This document shows positions 14,872 through 22,430 of a stretch of 26,404 nucleotides of DNA, in pieces; positions within the stretch are counted from its first letter, which is position 1, and each line of letters starts with the position of its first letter. The notes beneath the pieces are model-generated. The model was not told the DNA's origin and did not search any database. It saw nothing but the letters and a program-made list of their open reading frames with translations. Made by a program: the position numbers and the translations under genes. Origin of the DNA: an uncultured Veillonella sp. (lineage in GTDB: Bacteria > Bacillota > Negativicutes > Veillonellales > Veillonellaceae); assembly GCA_915066865.1 (NCBI GenBank), contig CAJZEE010000019.1, positions 1-26,404 on the forward strand, read 5' to 3'.

Positions 14872-15318
14872 CTAGATCACCTCAACTTTTCCGCCTGCTG
14901 CTGTGATTTTTTCTTCAGCAGCTTTAGTGAAGCCATTAGCGATAACAGTCAAGTTTTTAGTTTCCAATGTGCCGTTACCTAAAATACGAATACCATCGCG
15001 TACATTTTTCAAAATGCCAGCTTCAATAAGAGCTACTGGATCAACTGTTGCACCATCTTCAAAGCGATTTAATTGTGCTACGTTAACTTCAGCATATTGT
15101 TTAGCAAAAACGCTGTTGTTGAAACCGCGTTTTGGTAAACGACGATAAAGAGGCATTTGGCCGCCTTCAAAACCGGAGCGAACGCCACCGCCAGAACGGG
15201 AGTTTTGACCTTTTTGACCACGACCAGATGTTTTACCCAAGCCAGAACCTAAACCACGGCCTACACGAGTACGAGTTTTTTTAGAACCAGCTGCTGGTTG
15301 TAATTCATGAAGTTTCAT
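14872..15318 (-). CDS. rplO: 50S ribosomal protein L15
   Basis: A 148-residue protein that bridges domains of 23S rRNA in the 50S core. The glycine- and arginine-rich N-terminal extension (RVGRGLGSGLGKTSGRGQKG) and GFEGGQMPLYRRLPKRGF are diagnostic; the globular end has ADG-type repeats ending KITAAGGKVEVI. AAGGAGGT lies about six bases before the ATG. The stop lies one base before the secY GTG, suggesting coupling. Confidence 0.97.
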   Translation of the reverse strand: MKLHELQPAAGSKKTRTRVGRGLGSGLGKTSGRGQKGQNSRSGGGVRSGFEGGQMPLYRRLPKRGFNNSVFAKQYAEVNVAQLNRFEDGATVDPVALIEAGILKNVRDGIRILGNGTLETKNLTVIANGFTKAAEEKITAAGGKVEVI

Positions 15319-15340
15319 TCAGTGCACCTCCTTATCAGTA

Positions 15341-15520
15341 TTAAACTTCTTCAACTTTTACTAAATGTCTAACTTTATGAAGCATACCTTCGATTTGAGG
15401 TGTTACTTCTTTTACGACTTGAGAATTAGTTTTTTTCAAGCCCAAAGCTTTAACTGTCGCGCGTTGATCTTCAGGACGACCGATTAAGCTTCTTGTTAAT
15501 GTTACTTTAACTTGTGCCAT
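15341..15520 (-). CDS. rpmD: 50S ribosomal protein L30
   Basis: A 59-residue protein between rpsE and rplO, the usual place. It begins MAQVKVTLTRSLIGRPEDQR and continues through TVKALGLKK, then ends HKVRHLVKVEEV, the short bacterial L30 pattern. AAGGAG lies before the ATG in the 14-base gap after rpsE. It binds 23S rRNA on the 50S surface. Start and stop (TAA at 15341-15343) were read directly. Confidence 0.95.
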   Translation of the reverse strand: MAQVKVTLTRSLIGRPEDQRATVKALGLKKTNSQVVKEVTPQIEGMLHKVRHLVKVEEV

Positions 15521-15534
15521 TTCTTGTCTCCTTA

Positions 15535-16038
15535 TTACGCGTTATAGATTTCTTCAACGGTTTTACCACGAAGCTCAGCAACTTCGCTAGCGCGTTTCAA
15601 ATCTTTCAAACCTTCGATTGTAGCGCGAACCATATTGTTAGGGTTAGAAGAGCCCAAAGATTTAGTCAAGATGTTACGAACACCTACTAATTCCAATACG
15701 GCACGAACAGGGCCACCAGCGATAACGCCAGTACCTTCAGCAGCTGGTTTCAAGAATACGCGGCCTGCACCGAATACGCCTGTTACGCTGTGAGGGATTG
15801 TACCATTTTTAATAGCTACGTTTACAATATTTTTCTTAGCATCATCGATACCTTTGCGAATTGCTTCTGGTACTTCCGCTGCTTTACCTAAGCCAACGCC
15901 TACATAACCGTTGCCATCACCAACAACTACAAGAGCGCTGAAGGAAAAACGACGACCGCCTTTAACTACTTTGGCTACGCGGTTGATGAATACTACTCTT
16001 TCTTTAAGATCAAGACTGGTGTAGTCAATTCTCGCCAT
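15535..16038 (-). CDS. rpsE: 30S ribosomal protein S5
   Basis: A 167-residue protein at the mRNA entry and decoding side of the 30S subunit, involved in fidelity. LKERVVFINRVAKVVKGGRRFSF is the N-terminal double-stranded RNA-binding part. GKAAEVPEAIRKGIDDAKKN and GSSNPNNMVRATIEGL follow in the C-terminal domain. The loop VKGGRRF, where spectinomycin-resistance changes occur, looks wild-type. It lies between rplR and rpmD with a good binding site. Confidence 0.97.
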   Translation of the reverse strand: MARIDYTSLDLKERVVFINRVAKVVKGGRRFSFSALVVVGDGNGYVGVGLGKAAEVPEAIRKGIDDAKKNIVNVAIKNGTIPHSVTGVFGAGRVFLKPAAEGTGVIAGGPVRAVLELVGVRNILTKSLGSSNPNNMVRATIEGLKDLKRASEVAELRGKTVEEIYNA

Positions 16039-16056
16039 GTCTATAGTTCCTCCTTC

Positions 16057-16419
16057 TTAGAATTTTAAGCCTGCTTCACGAGCACCTTCTGCAAGGGCTG
16101 CTACGCGGCCGTGGTAAATGTAACCACCACGGTCAAACACTACAGTGTCAATGCCTTTAGCGATAGCTTTTTTAGCAACTGCTTCACCAACAGCTTTAGC
16201 AGCAGCTACGTTACCACCATAGGATAAGTTCAAATCTTTATCTAAAGAGCTAGCAGCAACCAAAGTTGTACCTGCTACGTCATCGATTACTTGTGCGTAA
16301 ATGTTGCTCAAAGAACGGTAAACGTTCAAACGTGGGCAAGTTGCCGTACCAGAGATATGACGGCGAATACGAAGATGACGTTTTGCTCGAGCGATATTTC
16401 TACTAGATTTACGAGGCAA
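16057..16419 (-). CDS. rplR: 50S ribosomal protein L18
   Basis: A 120-residue 5S rRNA-binding protein of the 50S central protuberance. GTATCPRLNVYRSLSNIYAQVID and the end VFDRGGYIYHGRVAALAEGAREAGLKF are diagnostic (parts quoted). The frame can open at an ATG at 16437, but nothing like a binding site precedes it. AAAGGAG lies inside that extension, eight bases before a TTG at 16419. Starting there gives MPRKSSRNIARAKRH and the normal family length of about 120, so TTG is preferred. Confidence 0.95.
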   Translation of the reverse strand: MPRKSSRNIARAKRHLRIRRHISGTATCPRLNVYRSLSNIYAQVIDDVAGTTLVAASSLDKDLNLSYGGNVAAAKAVGEAVAKKAIAKGIDTVVFDRGGYIYHGRVAALAEGAREAGLKF

Positions 16420-16427
16420 GATATTCA

Positions 16428-16434
16428 CTCCTTT
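16428..16434 (-). promoter_or_regulatory. Shine-Dalgarno site that sets the rplR start
   Basis: AAAGGAG on the minus strand, eight bases before TTG at 16419. It lies inside the frame opened by the ATG at 16437, which argues against that ATG. Confidence 0.7.
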
Positions 16435-16454
16435 CATTCATATAGATGATATTA

Positions 16455-17000
16455 CTATTTACCTTTTGCACCAGCTTTACCAGCTTTGCGACGAACAACT
16501 TCGCCTTCATAGCGGATACCTTTACCTTTGTAAGGTTCAGGTTTTCTCCATTTACGGATATCAGCTGCTACTGCACCTACAACTTCTTTGTCTGCACCAG
16601 ACACAACGATTTTGTTAGGAGCTGGAACGTCGATTGTAATACCAGCTGGAGCTTCCATTTCTACTGGATGAGAGAAGCCAAGTGTAAGAGCTAATTTATT
16701 GCCTTGTTTAGCCGCTCTGTAACCAACACCGTTGATTTCAAGAGTTTTTGTAAATCCTTCAGATACGCCTGTTACCATATTAGCAACAAGAGCGCGAGTC
16801 AAACCGTGAAGGGAACGATGATTTTTATCGTCGGAAGGACGAGTTACTGTGATTGTGTTACCTTCTACAGTGATATTCATATCTGGATGCAAATCGCGAG
16901 ATAATTCACCTTTAGGGCCTTTTACGTTCATATGATGGTTATCATATGTAACAGTAACGCCTGCAGGGATCTCGATAGGCATTCTACCGATACGTGACAT
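16455..17000 (-). CDS. rplF: 50S ribosomal protein L6
   Basis: A 181-residue two-domain protein near the sarcin-ricin loop and factor-binding site. It begins MSRIGRMPIEIPAGVTV and has VKGPKGELSR, the mid-protein GVGYRAAKQGNKLALTLGFSHPV, and the C-terminal RKWRKPEPYKGKGIRYEGE. AGGAGGT precedes the ATG by about nine bases. It lies between rpsH and rplR as expected. Full family length. Confidence 0.97.
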   Translation of the reverse strand: MSRIGRMPIEIPAGVTVTYDNHHMNVKGPKGELSRDLHPDMNITVEGNTITVTRPSDDKNHRSLHGLTRALVANMVTGVSEGFTKTLEINGVGYRAAKQGNKLALTLGFSHPVEMEAPAGITIDVPAPNKIVVSGADKEVVGAVAADIRKWRKPEPYKGKGIRYEGEVVRRKAGKAGAKGK

Positions 17001-17024
17001 TATTTCTACCTCCTATTGCTACTA

Positions 17025-17411
17025 TTACCAAACGTATGCGATTACTTCGCCACCAAGACCTTCTTTACGAGCTTGTTTGTCGCTCATAACGCCTTTGGAC
17101 GTAGAAATAACTGCGATACCCAAACCACCAAGTACACGAGGAAGTTCTTCCTTTTTCGCGTAAACACGTAAACCTGGTTTGGAAATACGTTTAATTCCTG
17201 TAATAACTTTCTCGTTATTGGAACCATATTTCAAAGTTACTTTTAAAGTGTTTTCTTCTTTTTCAACGTTCTTTACAAAGCCTTCTTGTAAAAGGATGTC
17301 AAGAACGGCTGCTTTCATTCTAGATGCAGGAATGTTTACCGTTTCATGAAGTGCAGCGTTTGCATTACGGATGCGCGTAAGCATATCCGCGATAGGATCG
17401 GTCATTACCAT
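17025..17411 (-). CDS. rpsH: 30S ribosomal protein S8
   Basis: A 128-residue primary 16S rRNA-binding protein. In E. coli it also represses the spc operon by binding mRNA; I see no evidence for or against that here. It begins MVMTDPIADMLTRIRNA and ends GVMSDKQARKEGLGGEVIAYVW, both diagnostic. AGGAGGT is about nine bases before the ATG at 17411 and fifteen before a second ATG at 17405, so the first is preferred, though the second is possible. Confidence 0.97.
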   Translation of the reverse strand: MVMTDPIADMLTRIRNANAALHETVNIPASRMKAAVLDILLQEGFVKNVEKEENTLKVTLKYGSNNEKVITGIKRISKPGLRVYAKKEELPRVLGGLGIAVISTSKGVMSDKQARKEGLGGEVIAYVW

Positions 17412-17438
17412 AATCTAAAAACCTCCTCTCGTCTAATA

Positions 17439-17708
17439 TTACCAGCTGGCTTTTTTAACACCAGGAATTTGTCCTTTGTACGCCAATTCACGGAACGCAA
17501 TACGGCTGATACCGAATTTACGCATATAGCCGTGAGGACGACCAGTTAAGTTGCAACGGTTGTGCAAGCGTGTTGGGGATGCATTTGCTGGTAATTTGGA
17601 TAAGCCTTCATAATCACCTGCTGCTTTTAACGCTTCACGTTTAGCTGCATATTTTTCAACGATTTTAGCGCGTTTCTTTTCGCGTTCAATCATAGATTTT
17701 TTAGCCAT
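17439..17708 (-). CDS. rpsN: 30S ribosomal protein S14, zinc-free (C-) form
   Basis: An 89-residue protein of the 30S head, needed for subunit assembly. It has KLPANASPTRLHNRC and LTGRPHGYMRKFGISRIAFR, the S14 core. Only one Cys (C52) is present; the CxxC...CxxC zinc ribbon of the 61-residue form that most Firmicutes keep at this operon position is absent. It has the intermediate length of the zinc-independent paralogue (as in B. subtilis YhzA). It lies between rplE and rpsH as expected, with a GGAGG-type site. Confidence 0.96.
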   Translation of the reverse strand: MAKKSMIEREKKRAKIVEKYAAKREALKAAGDYEGLSKLPANASPTRLHNRCNLTGRPHGYMRKFGISRIAFRELAYKGQIPGVKKASW

Positions 17709-17724
17709 CTATATGTTCCTCCTA

Positions 17725-18264
17725 TTATTTTTCAAAAGGCATACCGAATTGAGTCAACAATTCACGAGCTTCTTCATCTGTCTTAGCACTTGTTACGATA
17801 ATGATATCCATACCAGTAACACGTTCTACCTGATCATATTCGATTTCAGGGAAGATGAGCTGTTCTTTAAGACCCAAAGCGTAGTTACCACGGCCATCGA
17901 ATGCAGTAGCGCTGATACCGCGGAAGTCACGTACACGAGGTAATGCCGCATTGATCAATCTATCAAGGAATTCATACATGCGTTCGCCACGAAGAGTAAC
18001 TTTTGTACCCAACGCCATGCCTTCACGAACTTTGAAGTTCGCAATGGATTTTTTAGCTTTTGTGATAACAGGTTTTTGACCAGCAATAATAGTCAAGTCA
18101 TTAACTGCTGCTTCCAATGCTTTTGCATTGCCTACTGCATCACCTACGCCGATGTTGATAACGATTTTTTCCAATTTAGGAATTTCCATTACATTGCCGT
18201 ATTGGAATTTTTCTTGCATACTCTTTTTGATTTCAGAGTTGTATTGTTCAAACAAACGAGACAT
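17725..18264 (-). CDS. rplE: 50S ribosomal protein L5
   Basis: A 179-residue 5S rRNA-binding protein of the central protuberance that touches P-site tRNA. EIPKLEKIVINIGVGDA, the TGQ-like IIAGQKPVITKAKKSIANFKVREG, and GRGNYALGLKEQLIFPEIEYD are diagnostic (parts quoted). AAAGGAGG lies upstream of the ATG. It is flanked by rplX and rpsN. Full length. Confidence 0.97.
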   Translation of the reverse strand: MSRLFEQYNSEIKKSMQEKFQYGNVMEIPKLEKIVINIGVGDAVGNAKALEAAVNDLTIIAGQKPVITKAKKSIANFKVREGMALGTKVTLRGERMYEFLDRLINAALPRVRDFRGISATAFDGRGNYALGLKEQLIFPEIEYDQVERVTGMDIIIVTSAKTDEEARELLTQFGMPFEK

Positions 18265-18287
18265 TTATGTAGCTCCTCCTTTCCTGA

Positions 18288-18608
18288 TTATTTAAGTACT
18301 GTACCGGATTTAACAGTAGCGCGAACGAATTTACCGTCCTTGCCTTCTACCTTTTTGATACGAGTAGCTGTTTTAGTTTCTGGGTCGACAACCATTACGT
18401 TAGAAACATGAATGCCAGCTTCTTTAGTAACGATGCCGCCTTGTGGGTTAGCTTGGGAAGGTTTTGTGTGACGTTTTACAGTGTTAACGCCTTCAACAAA
18501 TACGCGTTCTTTTTTAGGTTCAGTTGCGATAACTGTACCTTGCTTACCTTTATCTTTACCGGAGATAACAACAACTGTATCGCCTTTTTTGATTTGTAGC
18601 TTAGCCAT
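18288..18608 (-). CDS. rplX: 50S ribosomal protein L24
   Basis: A 106-residue KOW-domain protein that initiates 50S assembly near the 5' end of 23S rRNA. The KOW motif KKGDTVVVISGKDKGKQGTV lies at residues 7-26, followed by EGVNTVKRHTKPSQ and GGIVTKEAGIHVSNV. It is slightly longer than the shortest forms (about 101-104) and otherwise ordinary. It lies between rplN and rplE. Confidence 0.97.
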   Translation of the reverse strand: MAKLQIKKGDTVVVISGKDKGKQGTVIATEPKKERVFVEGVNTVKRHTKPSQANPQGGIVTKEAGIHVSNVMVVDPETKTATRIKKVEGKDGKFVRATVKSGTVLK

Positions 18609-18626
18609 ATGCTGCGTTCCTCCTTC

Positions 18627-18995
18627 TTATAATACTTCTGGAGCCAAAGAAACGATTTTCATGAAGTCTTTTTCACGAAGTTCTCTAGCTACAGGTCCAA
18701 AGATACGAGTACCACGAGGGGTCTTGTCATCTTTAATAACTACTGCTGCGTTTTCATCGAAACGAATATAGGAACCGTCTTGACGGCGGATACCTTTTTT
18801 AGAACGAACAATAACAGCTTTAACTACGTCGCCTTTCTTGACAACGCCACCGGGTGATGCATCTTTTACAGAAGCAACGATTACGTCACCGATATTGCCG
18901 AATTTGCGATAAGAACCGCCCATGACTTGGATGCACATAATACGTTTAGCACCAGTGTTGTCGGCAACATTCAAAATTGTTTGTTGCTGGATCAT
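18627..18995 (-). CDS. rplN: 50S ribosomal protein L14
   Basis: A 122-residue protein at the subunit interface, part of bridge B8. It begins MIQQQTILNVADNTGAKRIM and has GVVKKGDVVKAVIVRSKKG and the end GPVARELREKDFMKIVSLAPEVL (parts quoted). The length is exactly the family norm. A GGAGG site precedes the ATG. It lies between rpsQ and rplX. Confidence 0.97.
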   Translation of the reverse strand: MIQQQTILNVADNTGAKRIMCIQVMGGSYRKFGNIGDVIVASVKDASPGGVVKKGDVVKAVIVRSKKGIRRQDGSYIRFDENAAVVIKDDKTPRGTRIFGPVARELREKDFMKIVSLAPEVL

Positions 18996-19019
18996 CGTCT
19001 ATTCCTCCTTACATCACTC

Positions 19020-19280
19020 TTATTTTTGTCTTTCAAGAATTTCAACAACTCTCCAACATTTATCTTTAGAAAGTGGACGAGTTTCTACAATTTTAACTGT
19101 ATCGCCAATTTGACACTCATTATTTTCATCATGAGCTTTGAAGCGTTTTGTGCTAACCATTGGCTTGTTATATAATGCGTGAGGTACTTTACGTTCAACA
19201 GCAACAACAACAGTTTTGTCCATTTTGTCGCTAACAACTTTACCTACGCGGACTTTACGTACGTTTCTTTCTTCTGCCAC
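19020..19280 (-). CDS. rpsQ: 30S ribosomal protein S17
   Basis: An 86-residue OB-fold primary 16S rRNA-binding protein. The family motif GKVVSDKMDKTVVVAVER is followed by ENNECQIGDTVKIVETRPLSKDK. The frame opens at a TTG at 19301, but that stretch itself encodes the binding site: AAAAGGAGG lies nine bases before a GTG at 19280. Starting there gives MAEERNVRKVRVG and the normal length, so GTG is preferred and seven residues are dropped. Confidence 0.95.
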   Translation of the reverse strand: MAEERNVRKVRVGKVVSDKMDKTVVVAVERKVPHALYNKPMVSTKRFKAHDENNECQIGDTVKIVETRPLSKDKCWRVVEILERQK

Positions 19281-19289
19281 GATTTTAAG

Positions 19290-19298
19290 CCTCCTTTT
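19290..19298 (-). promoter_or_regulatory. Shine-Dalgarno site that sets the rpsQ start
   Basis: AAAAGGAGG on the minus strand, nine bases before GTG at 19280. It overlaps the coding frame of the longer TTG-initiated version and so argues against it. Confidence 0.75.
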
Positions 19299-19319
19299 CA
19301 AACTTTAACAAATCTGTTA

Positions 19320-19523
19320 TTATGCGTTTTCAGATTTAAGTTCAACTTCACGTTGTACAGTTTTAATACGAGCGATTGTCTTCTTAACTTCACGAATGCG
19401 CATAGGATTTTCTAATTGACCTGTTGCAAGCTGAAAACGGAGGTTAAATAACTCTTCCTTAAGACCGGAAACTTTTTGTTCCATTTCGGCAGCGCTCATA
19501 TTGCGAATGTCATTAACCTTCAT
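19320..19523 (-). CDS. rpmC: 50S ribosomal protein L29
   Basis: A 67-residue, two-helix protein beside the peptide exit tunnel, close to where signal recognition particle and trigger factor dock. LKEELFNLRFQLATGQLENP and MRIREVKKTIARIKTVQRE are diagnostic. The ATG lies inside the last codons of rplP (11-base overlap), with a GGTGG-type site within rplP, indicating coupled translation. The 39-base gap to rpsQ holds only the rpsQ binding site. Confidence 0.96.
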   Translation of the reverse strand: MKVNDIRNMSAAEMEQKVSGLKEELFNLRFQLATGQLENPMRIREVKKTIARIKTVQREVELKSENA

Positions 19524-19950
19524 TTACGTCACCACCCAATTCTTTACCCTTAACAACAAATTTGCATTTGATTGGAAGTTTATGGCTTGCAAGACGCATA
19601 GCTTCACGAGCTGTAGCTTCTGGCACACCGTCCATTTCAAACATTACACGACCTGGTTTAACCACTGCTACCCAGTATTCAGGAGAACCTTTACCGGAAC
19701 CCATACGAGTACCAGCTGGTTTAGCTGTGATTGGTTTGTCAGGGAAAATTTTAATCCATACTTTACCACCACGTTTGATATAACGAGTCATAGCAATACG
19801 GGCAGCTTCGATTTGACGGTTAGTGATCCAAGATGGTTCGCATGCTACCAAGCCGAACTCACCATGAGACACTGTATTACCGCGCATAGCACGACCTTTC
19901 ATACGGCCGCGGAATTGCTTACGATGTTTTACGCGCTTTGGAATAAGCAT
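19513..19950 (-). CDS. rplP: 50S ribosomal protein L16
   Basis: A 145-residue protein near the A-site tRNA and the peptidyl transferase centre. It begins MLIPKRVKHRKQFRGRMKG and has GKVWIKIFPDKPITAKPAGT and GSGKGSPEYWVAVVKPGRVMFE (parts quoted). Its ATG shares a base with the rpsC stop (TAATG), and its end overlaps rpmC, so rpsC-rplP-rpmC are tightly coupled. Slightly longer than the 137-144 norm, with a normal C-terminus. Confidence 0.97.
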   Translation of the reverse strand: MLIPKRVKHRKQFRGRMKGRAMRGNTVSHGEFGLVACEPSWITNRQIEAARIAMTRYIKRGGKVWIKIFPDKPITAKPAGTRMGSGKGSPEYWVAVVKPGRVMFEMDGVPEATAREAMRLASHKLPIKCKFVVKGKELGGDVNEG

Positions 19951-20618
19951 TACTTGCCACCTTCTTCCTTCTTAGCAGGTGCTTGTTTTGCTTCTGGCAA
20001 AACTTCACCTTTGTAAATCCATACTTTAATGCCGATACAACCATATGTTGTATGAGCTTCAGCAGTACCGTAGTCGATGTCTGCACGAAGTGTATGCAAA
20101 GGAATAGAACCTTCACGATAGGATTCGCTACGAGCGATTTCAGCACCGCCAAGACGACCGCTTACCATGATTTTAATACCTTTTGCACCTAAGCGCATTG
20201 TACGACCTACAGCTTGTTTCATTGCACGACGGAAGCCGATACGGCGTTCCAATTGGCCCGCAATGTTTTCAGCAACTAATGTTGCATCCATGTCTGCTTG
20301 TTTAATTTCTGCAATGTTAACGTCCACTTGTTTATCAGTGAAACGAGTCATTGCTTTTTTGATATCTTCGATACCAGCACCACCACGACCGATAACCATA
20401 CCTGGTTTCGCAGTGTGGATAGTCAATTTAATACGTTTATTTGTACGCTCGATTTCAATGCGGGAAATACCAGCAATGAAAAGGGTTTCTTTCAAGAAGT
20501 TACGAATTTTTACGTCTTCATGAAGATTAGCAGCGAAATCTTTATCTGCATACCATTTTGCGTCCCAATCTTTTACGATACCGACACGCAAACCGTGTGG
20601 ATTAACTTTTTGACCCAC
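19950..20618 (-). CDS. rpsC: 30S ribosomal protein S3
   Basis: A 222-residue protein at the mRNA entry channel with helicase-like contacts. It begins MGQKVNPHGLRVGIVKDWDAK (part quoted). The KH domain carries KPGMVIGRGGAGIEDIKK, and the C-terminal domain has AEIARSESYREGSIPLHTLRAD (part) and GVIGIKVWIYKGE-like sequence. The start is GTG at 20618 with GGAGGG about eight bases upstream. The tail is rich in Lys and Glu (APAKKEEGGK). It lies between rplV and rplP. Confidence 0.97.
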   Translation of the reverse strand: MGQKVNPHGLRVGIVKDWDAKWYADKDFAANLHEDVKIRNFLKETLFIAGISRIEIERTNKRIKLTIHTAKPGMVIGRGGAGIEDIKKAMTRFTDKQVDVNIAEIKQADMDATLVAENIAGQLERRIGFRRAMKQAVGRTMRLGAKGIKIMVSGRLGGAEIARSESYREGSIPLHTLRADIDYGTAEAHTTYGCIGIKVWIYKGEVLPEAKQAPAKKEEGGK

Positions 20619-20634
20619 TCTGTTTCCCTCCTTC

Positions 20635-20970
20635 TTAAGCTCTTTCTTTAACTACTACTGTTACGTGGCTAGTACGTTTCAAAATTTTGAAAGCTTGACC
20701 ACGGGAACGAGGATGAATGCGTTTTAATGTAGGGCCTTGATCAACGAAGATCTCGGATACGTAAAGATTGTCAACATTCATATCGAAATTATGTTCAGCG
20801 TTTGCGATTGCAGAACGCATAACTTTTTCTACTACATCAGCGCCAACTTTCGGAGTGAACTTCAAGATGGCAAATGCTTCGCCGATGTTTTTACCGCGCA
20901 CTAAATCTGCAACGATACGGATTTTACGAGGCGCGATTCGGATATGTCTAGCGATTGCTTTTGCTTCCAT
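20635..20970 (-). CDS. rplV: 50S ribosomal protein L22
   Basis: A 111-residue protein whose long beta hairpin lines the peptide exit tunnel at the constriction. ARHIRIAPRKIRIVADLVRGK is the N-terminal signature (part), and the hairpin reads GPTLKRIHPRSRGQAFKILKRTSH with no insertion or change of the kind tied to macrolide resistance that I can recognise. GGAGG precedes the ATG. It lies between rpsS and rpsC. Confidence 0.97.
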   Translation of the reverse strand: MEAKAIARHIRIAPRKIRIVADLVRGKNIGEAFAILKFTPKVGADVVEKVMRSAIANAEHNFDMNVDNLYVSEIFVDQGPTLKRIHPRSRGQAFKILKRTSHVTVVVKERA

Positions 20971-20983
20971 GTATTATTTCCTC

Positions 20984-21265
20984 CTATTTTTTGCCTGTAG
21001 ATTTTTCGTCCTTACCATGACCTCTATAAGTACGTGTAGGAGCGAACTCACCTAATTTATGACCTACCATATCTTCTGTAATGAATACAGGTACATGTTT
21101 GCGACCATCATGCACAGCAATTGTGTGGCCTACAAAACTTGGGATAATAGTAGAGGCACGGGACCAGGTTTTTACAACTTTCTTTTCGTTAGTTTCGTTT
21201 AAAGCTTCAACTTTCTTAAGCAAATGATCTGCTACGAAAGGGCCTTTTTTAATAGATCTGGACAC
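20984..21265 (-). CDS. rpsS: 30S ribosomal protein S19
   Basis: A 93-residue protein of the 30S head that forms a complex with S13 and contacts the A-site finger. SRSIKKGPFVADHLLKKVE at the start and KTWSRASTIIPSFVGHTIAVH are diagnostic, ending FAPTRTYRGHGKDEK. The start is GTG at 21265 with AAAGGAG nine bases upstream. It lies between rplB and rplV. Confidence 0.97.
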   Translation of the reverse strand: MSRSIKKGPFVADHLLKKVEALNETNEKKVVKTWSRASTIIPSFVGHTIAVHDGRKHVPVFITEDMVGHKLGEFAPTRTYRGHGKDEKSTGKK

Positions 21266-21288
21266 TATTTTATCTCCTTTCCTTTATC

Positions 21289-22119
21289 CTATTTTGTACG
21301 ACGTTTAATAATTAAGCTGTTAGAAGCTTTTTTCTTGTCGCGAGTTTTAACACCATGTGCTGGTTTGCCCCAAGGTGTAACAGGATGTTTACGACCAACA
21401 GGAGATTTACCTTCACCACCACCATGTGGATGGTCACAAGGGTTCATTACAACACCACGGTTGCCAGGGCGAACACCCATCCAACGATGACGACCAGCTT
21501 TACCAATTACAAGGTTGCTGTGGTCAGCGTTACCAACAACACCAATTGTTGCACGGCACTCTTGACGAACACGACGCATTTCACCAGATGGTAAACGAAG
21601 AATAGCGTAGCCATTATCTTTACCCATCAATTGAGCAGATGTACCAGCGGAACGAACGATTTGACCACCTTTACCGATTTTCAATTCGATATTGTGGATT
21701 TGTGTACCGTCTGGAATATTAGCCAATGGTAAGCAGTTACCAGGTTTAATATCAGACTCAGGACCGGAGAATACAACGTCACCAACTTTTAGACCGTTAG
21801 GAGCTAAAATGTAGCGTTTTTCACCATCAGCGTAGTTAAGCAAAGCGATACGAGAAGAACGGTTAGGATCATACTCAATTGTTGCTACTTTAGCTGGAAT
21901 ATTATCTTTAGTACGTTTGAAGTCAATAATACGGTATTGACGTTTGTGACCGCCACCTTGGTGACGAACTGTCATTTTACCAGTATTGTTACGACCACCT
22001 TTTTGAGAAATCTTAGCGAGCAAGGATTTTTCTGGTTTGCTTGCTGTGATTTCGTCGAAGGCGGATACTGTCATAAACCGGCGACCAGCGGAGTACGGTT
22101 TAAATGATTTAATTGCCAT
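21289..22119 (-). CDS. rplB: 50S ribosomal protein L2
   Basis: A 276-residue protein required for subunit association and peptidyl transferase activity. The N-terminal OB domain has GRNNTGKMTVRHQGGGHKR; the C-terminal domain carries GVVMNPCDHPHGGGEGKSP with His230, the counterpart of the conserved His229 of E. coli. It begins MAIKSFKPYSAGRRFMTVS. GGAGG lies before the ATG in the 26-base gap after rplW. Family length. Confidence 0.98.
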   Translation of the reverse strand: MAIKSFKPYSAGRRFMTVSAFDEITASKPEKSLLAKISQKGGRNNTGKMTVRHQGGGHKRQYRIIDFKRTKDNIPAKVATIEYDPNRSSRIALLNYADGEKRYILAPNGLKVGDVVFSGPESDIKPGNCLPLANIPDGTQIHNIELKIGKGGQIVRSAGTSAQLMGKDNGYAILRLPSGEMRRVRQECRATIGVVGNADHSNLVIGKAGRHRWMGVRPGNRGVVMNPCDHPHGGGEGKSPVGRKHPVTPWGKPAHGVKTRDKKKASNSLIIKRRTK

Positions 22120-22145
22120 TAGTGGGCCTCCTTACAACTAGACTC

Positions 22146-22430
22146 TTAGACACCTTCAAAGAATTCAATGGATTCGCCAGCTTTTAAGGTTACGATAGCT
22201 TTTTTATAATCGCTACGTTTACCTTGTGTACGACCCATGCGTTTAGTCTTACCTAAAACACGAATAGTAGCTACTTTTTCTACTTTTACATTGAAGATTT
22301 TTTCAACTGCTTGACGGATTTGCACTTTATTTGCAGTCAAAGGCACACGGAAAGTGTATTTGCCTTCTTCCATAAGCATAGTGGATTTTTCGGTAATAAC
22401 CGGGCGGATTAGTACATCATGTAATTGCAT
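22146..22430 (-). CDS. rplW: 50S ribosomal protein L23
   Basis: A 94-residue protein at the exit-tunnel rim, the main docking site of trigger factor and SRP. DVLIRPVITEKSTMLME, the KVQIRQAVEKIFNVKVEKV helix-strand and GKTKRMGRTQGKRSDYKKA are diagnostic. The ATG shares a base with the rplD stop (TAATG); the GGAGG site is within rplD. Length is normal. Confidence 0.97.
   Translation of the reverse strand: MQLHDVLIRPVITEKSTMLMEEGKYTFRVPLTANKVQIRQAVEKIFNVKVEKVATIRVLGKTKRMGRTQGKRSDYKKAIVTLKAGESIEFFEGV

Noticed and set aside
19501..20016. A 171-codon plus-strand frame opposite rplP and rpsC
   Set aside because: Shadow of two ribosomal genes; Phe/Thr/His/Trp-rich with no domain.
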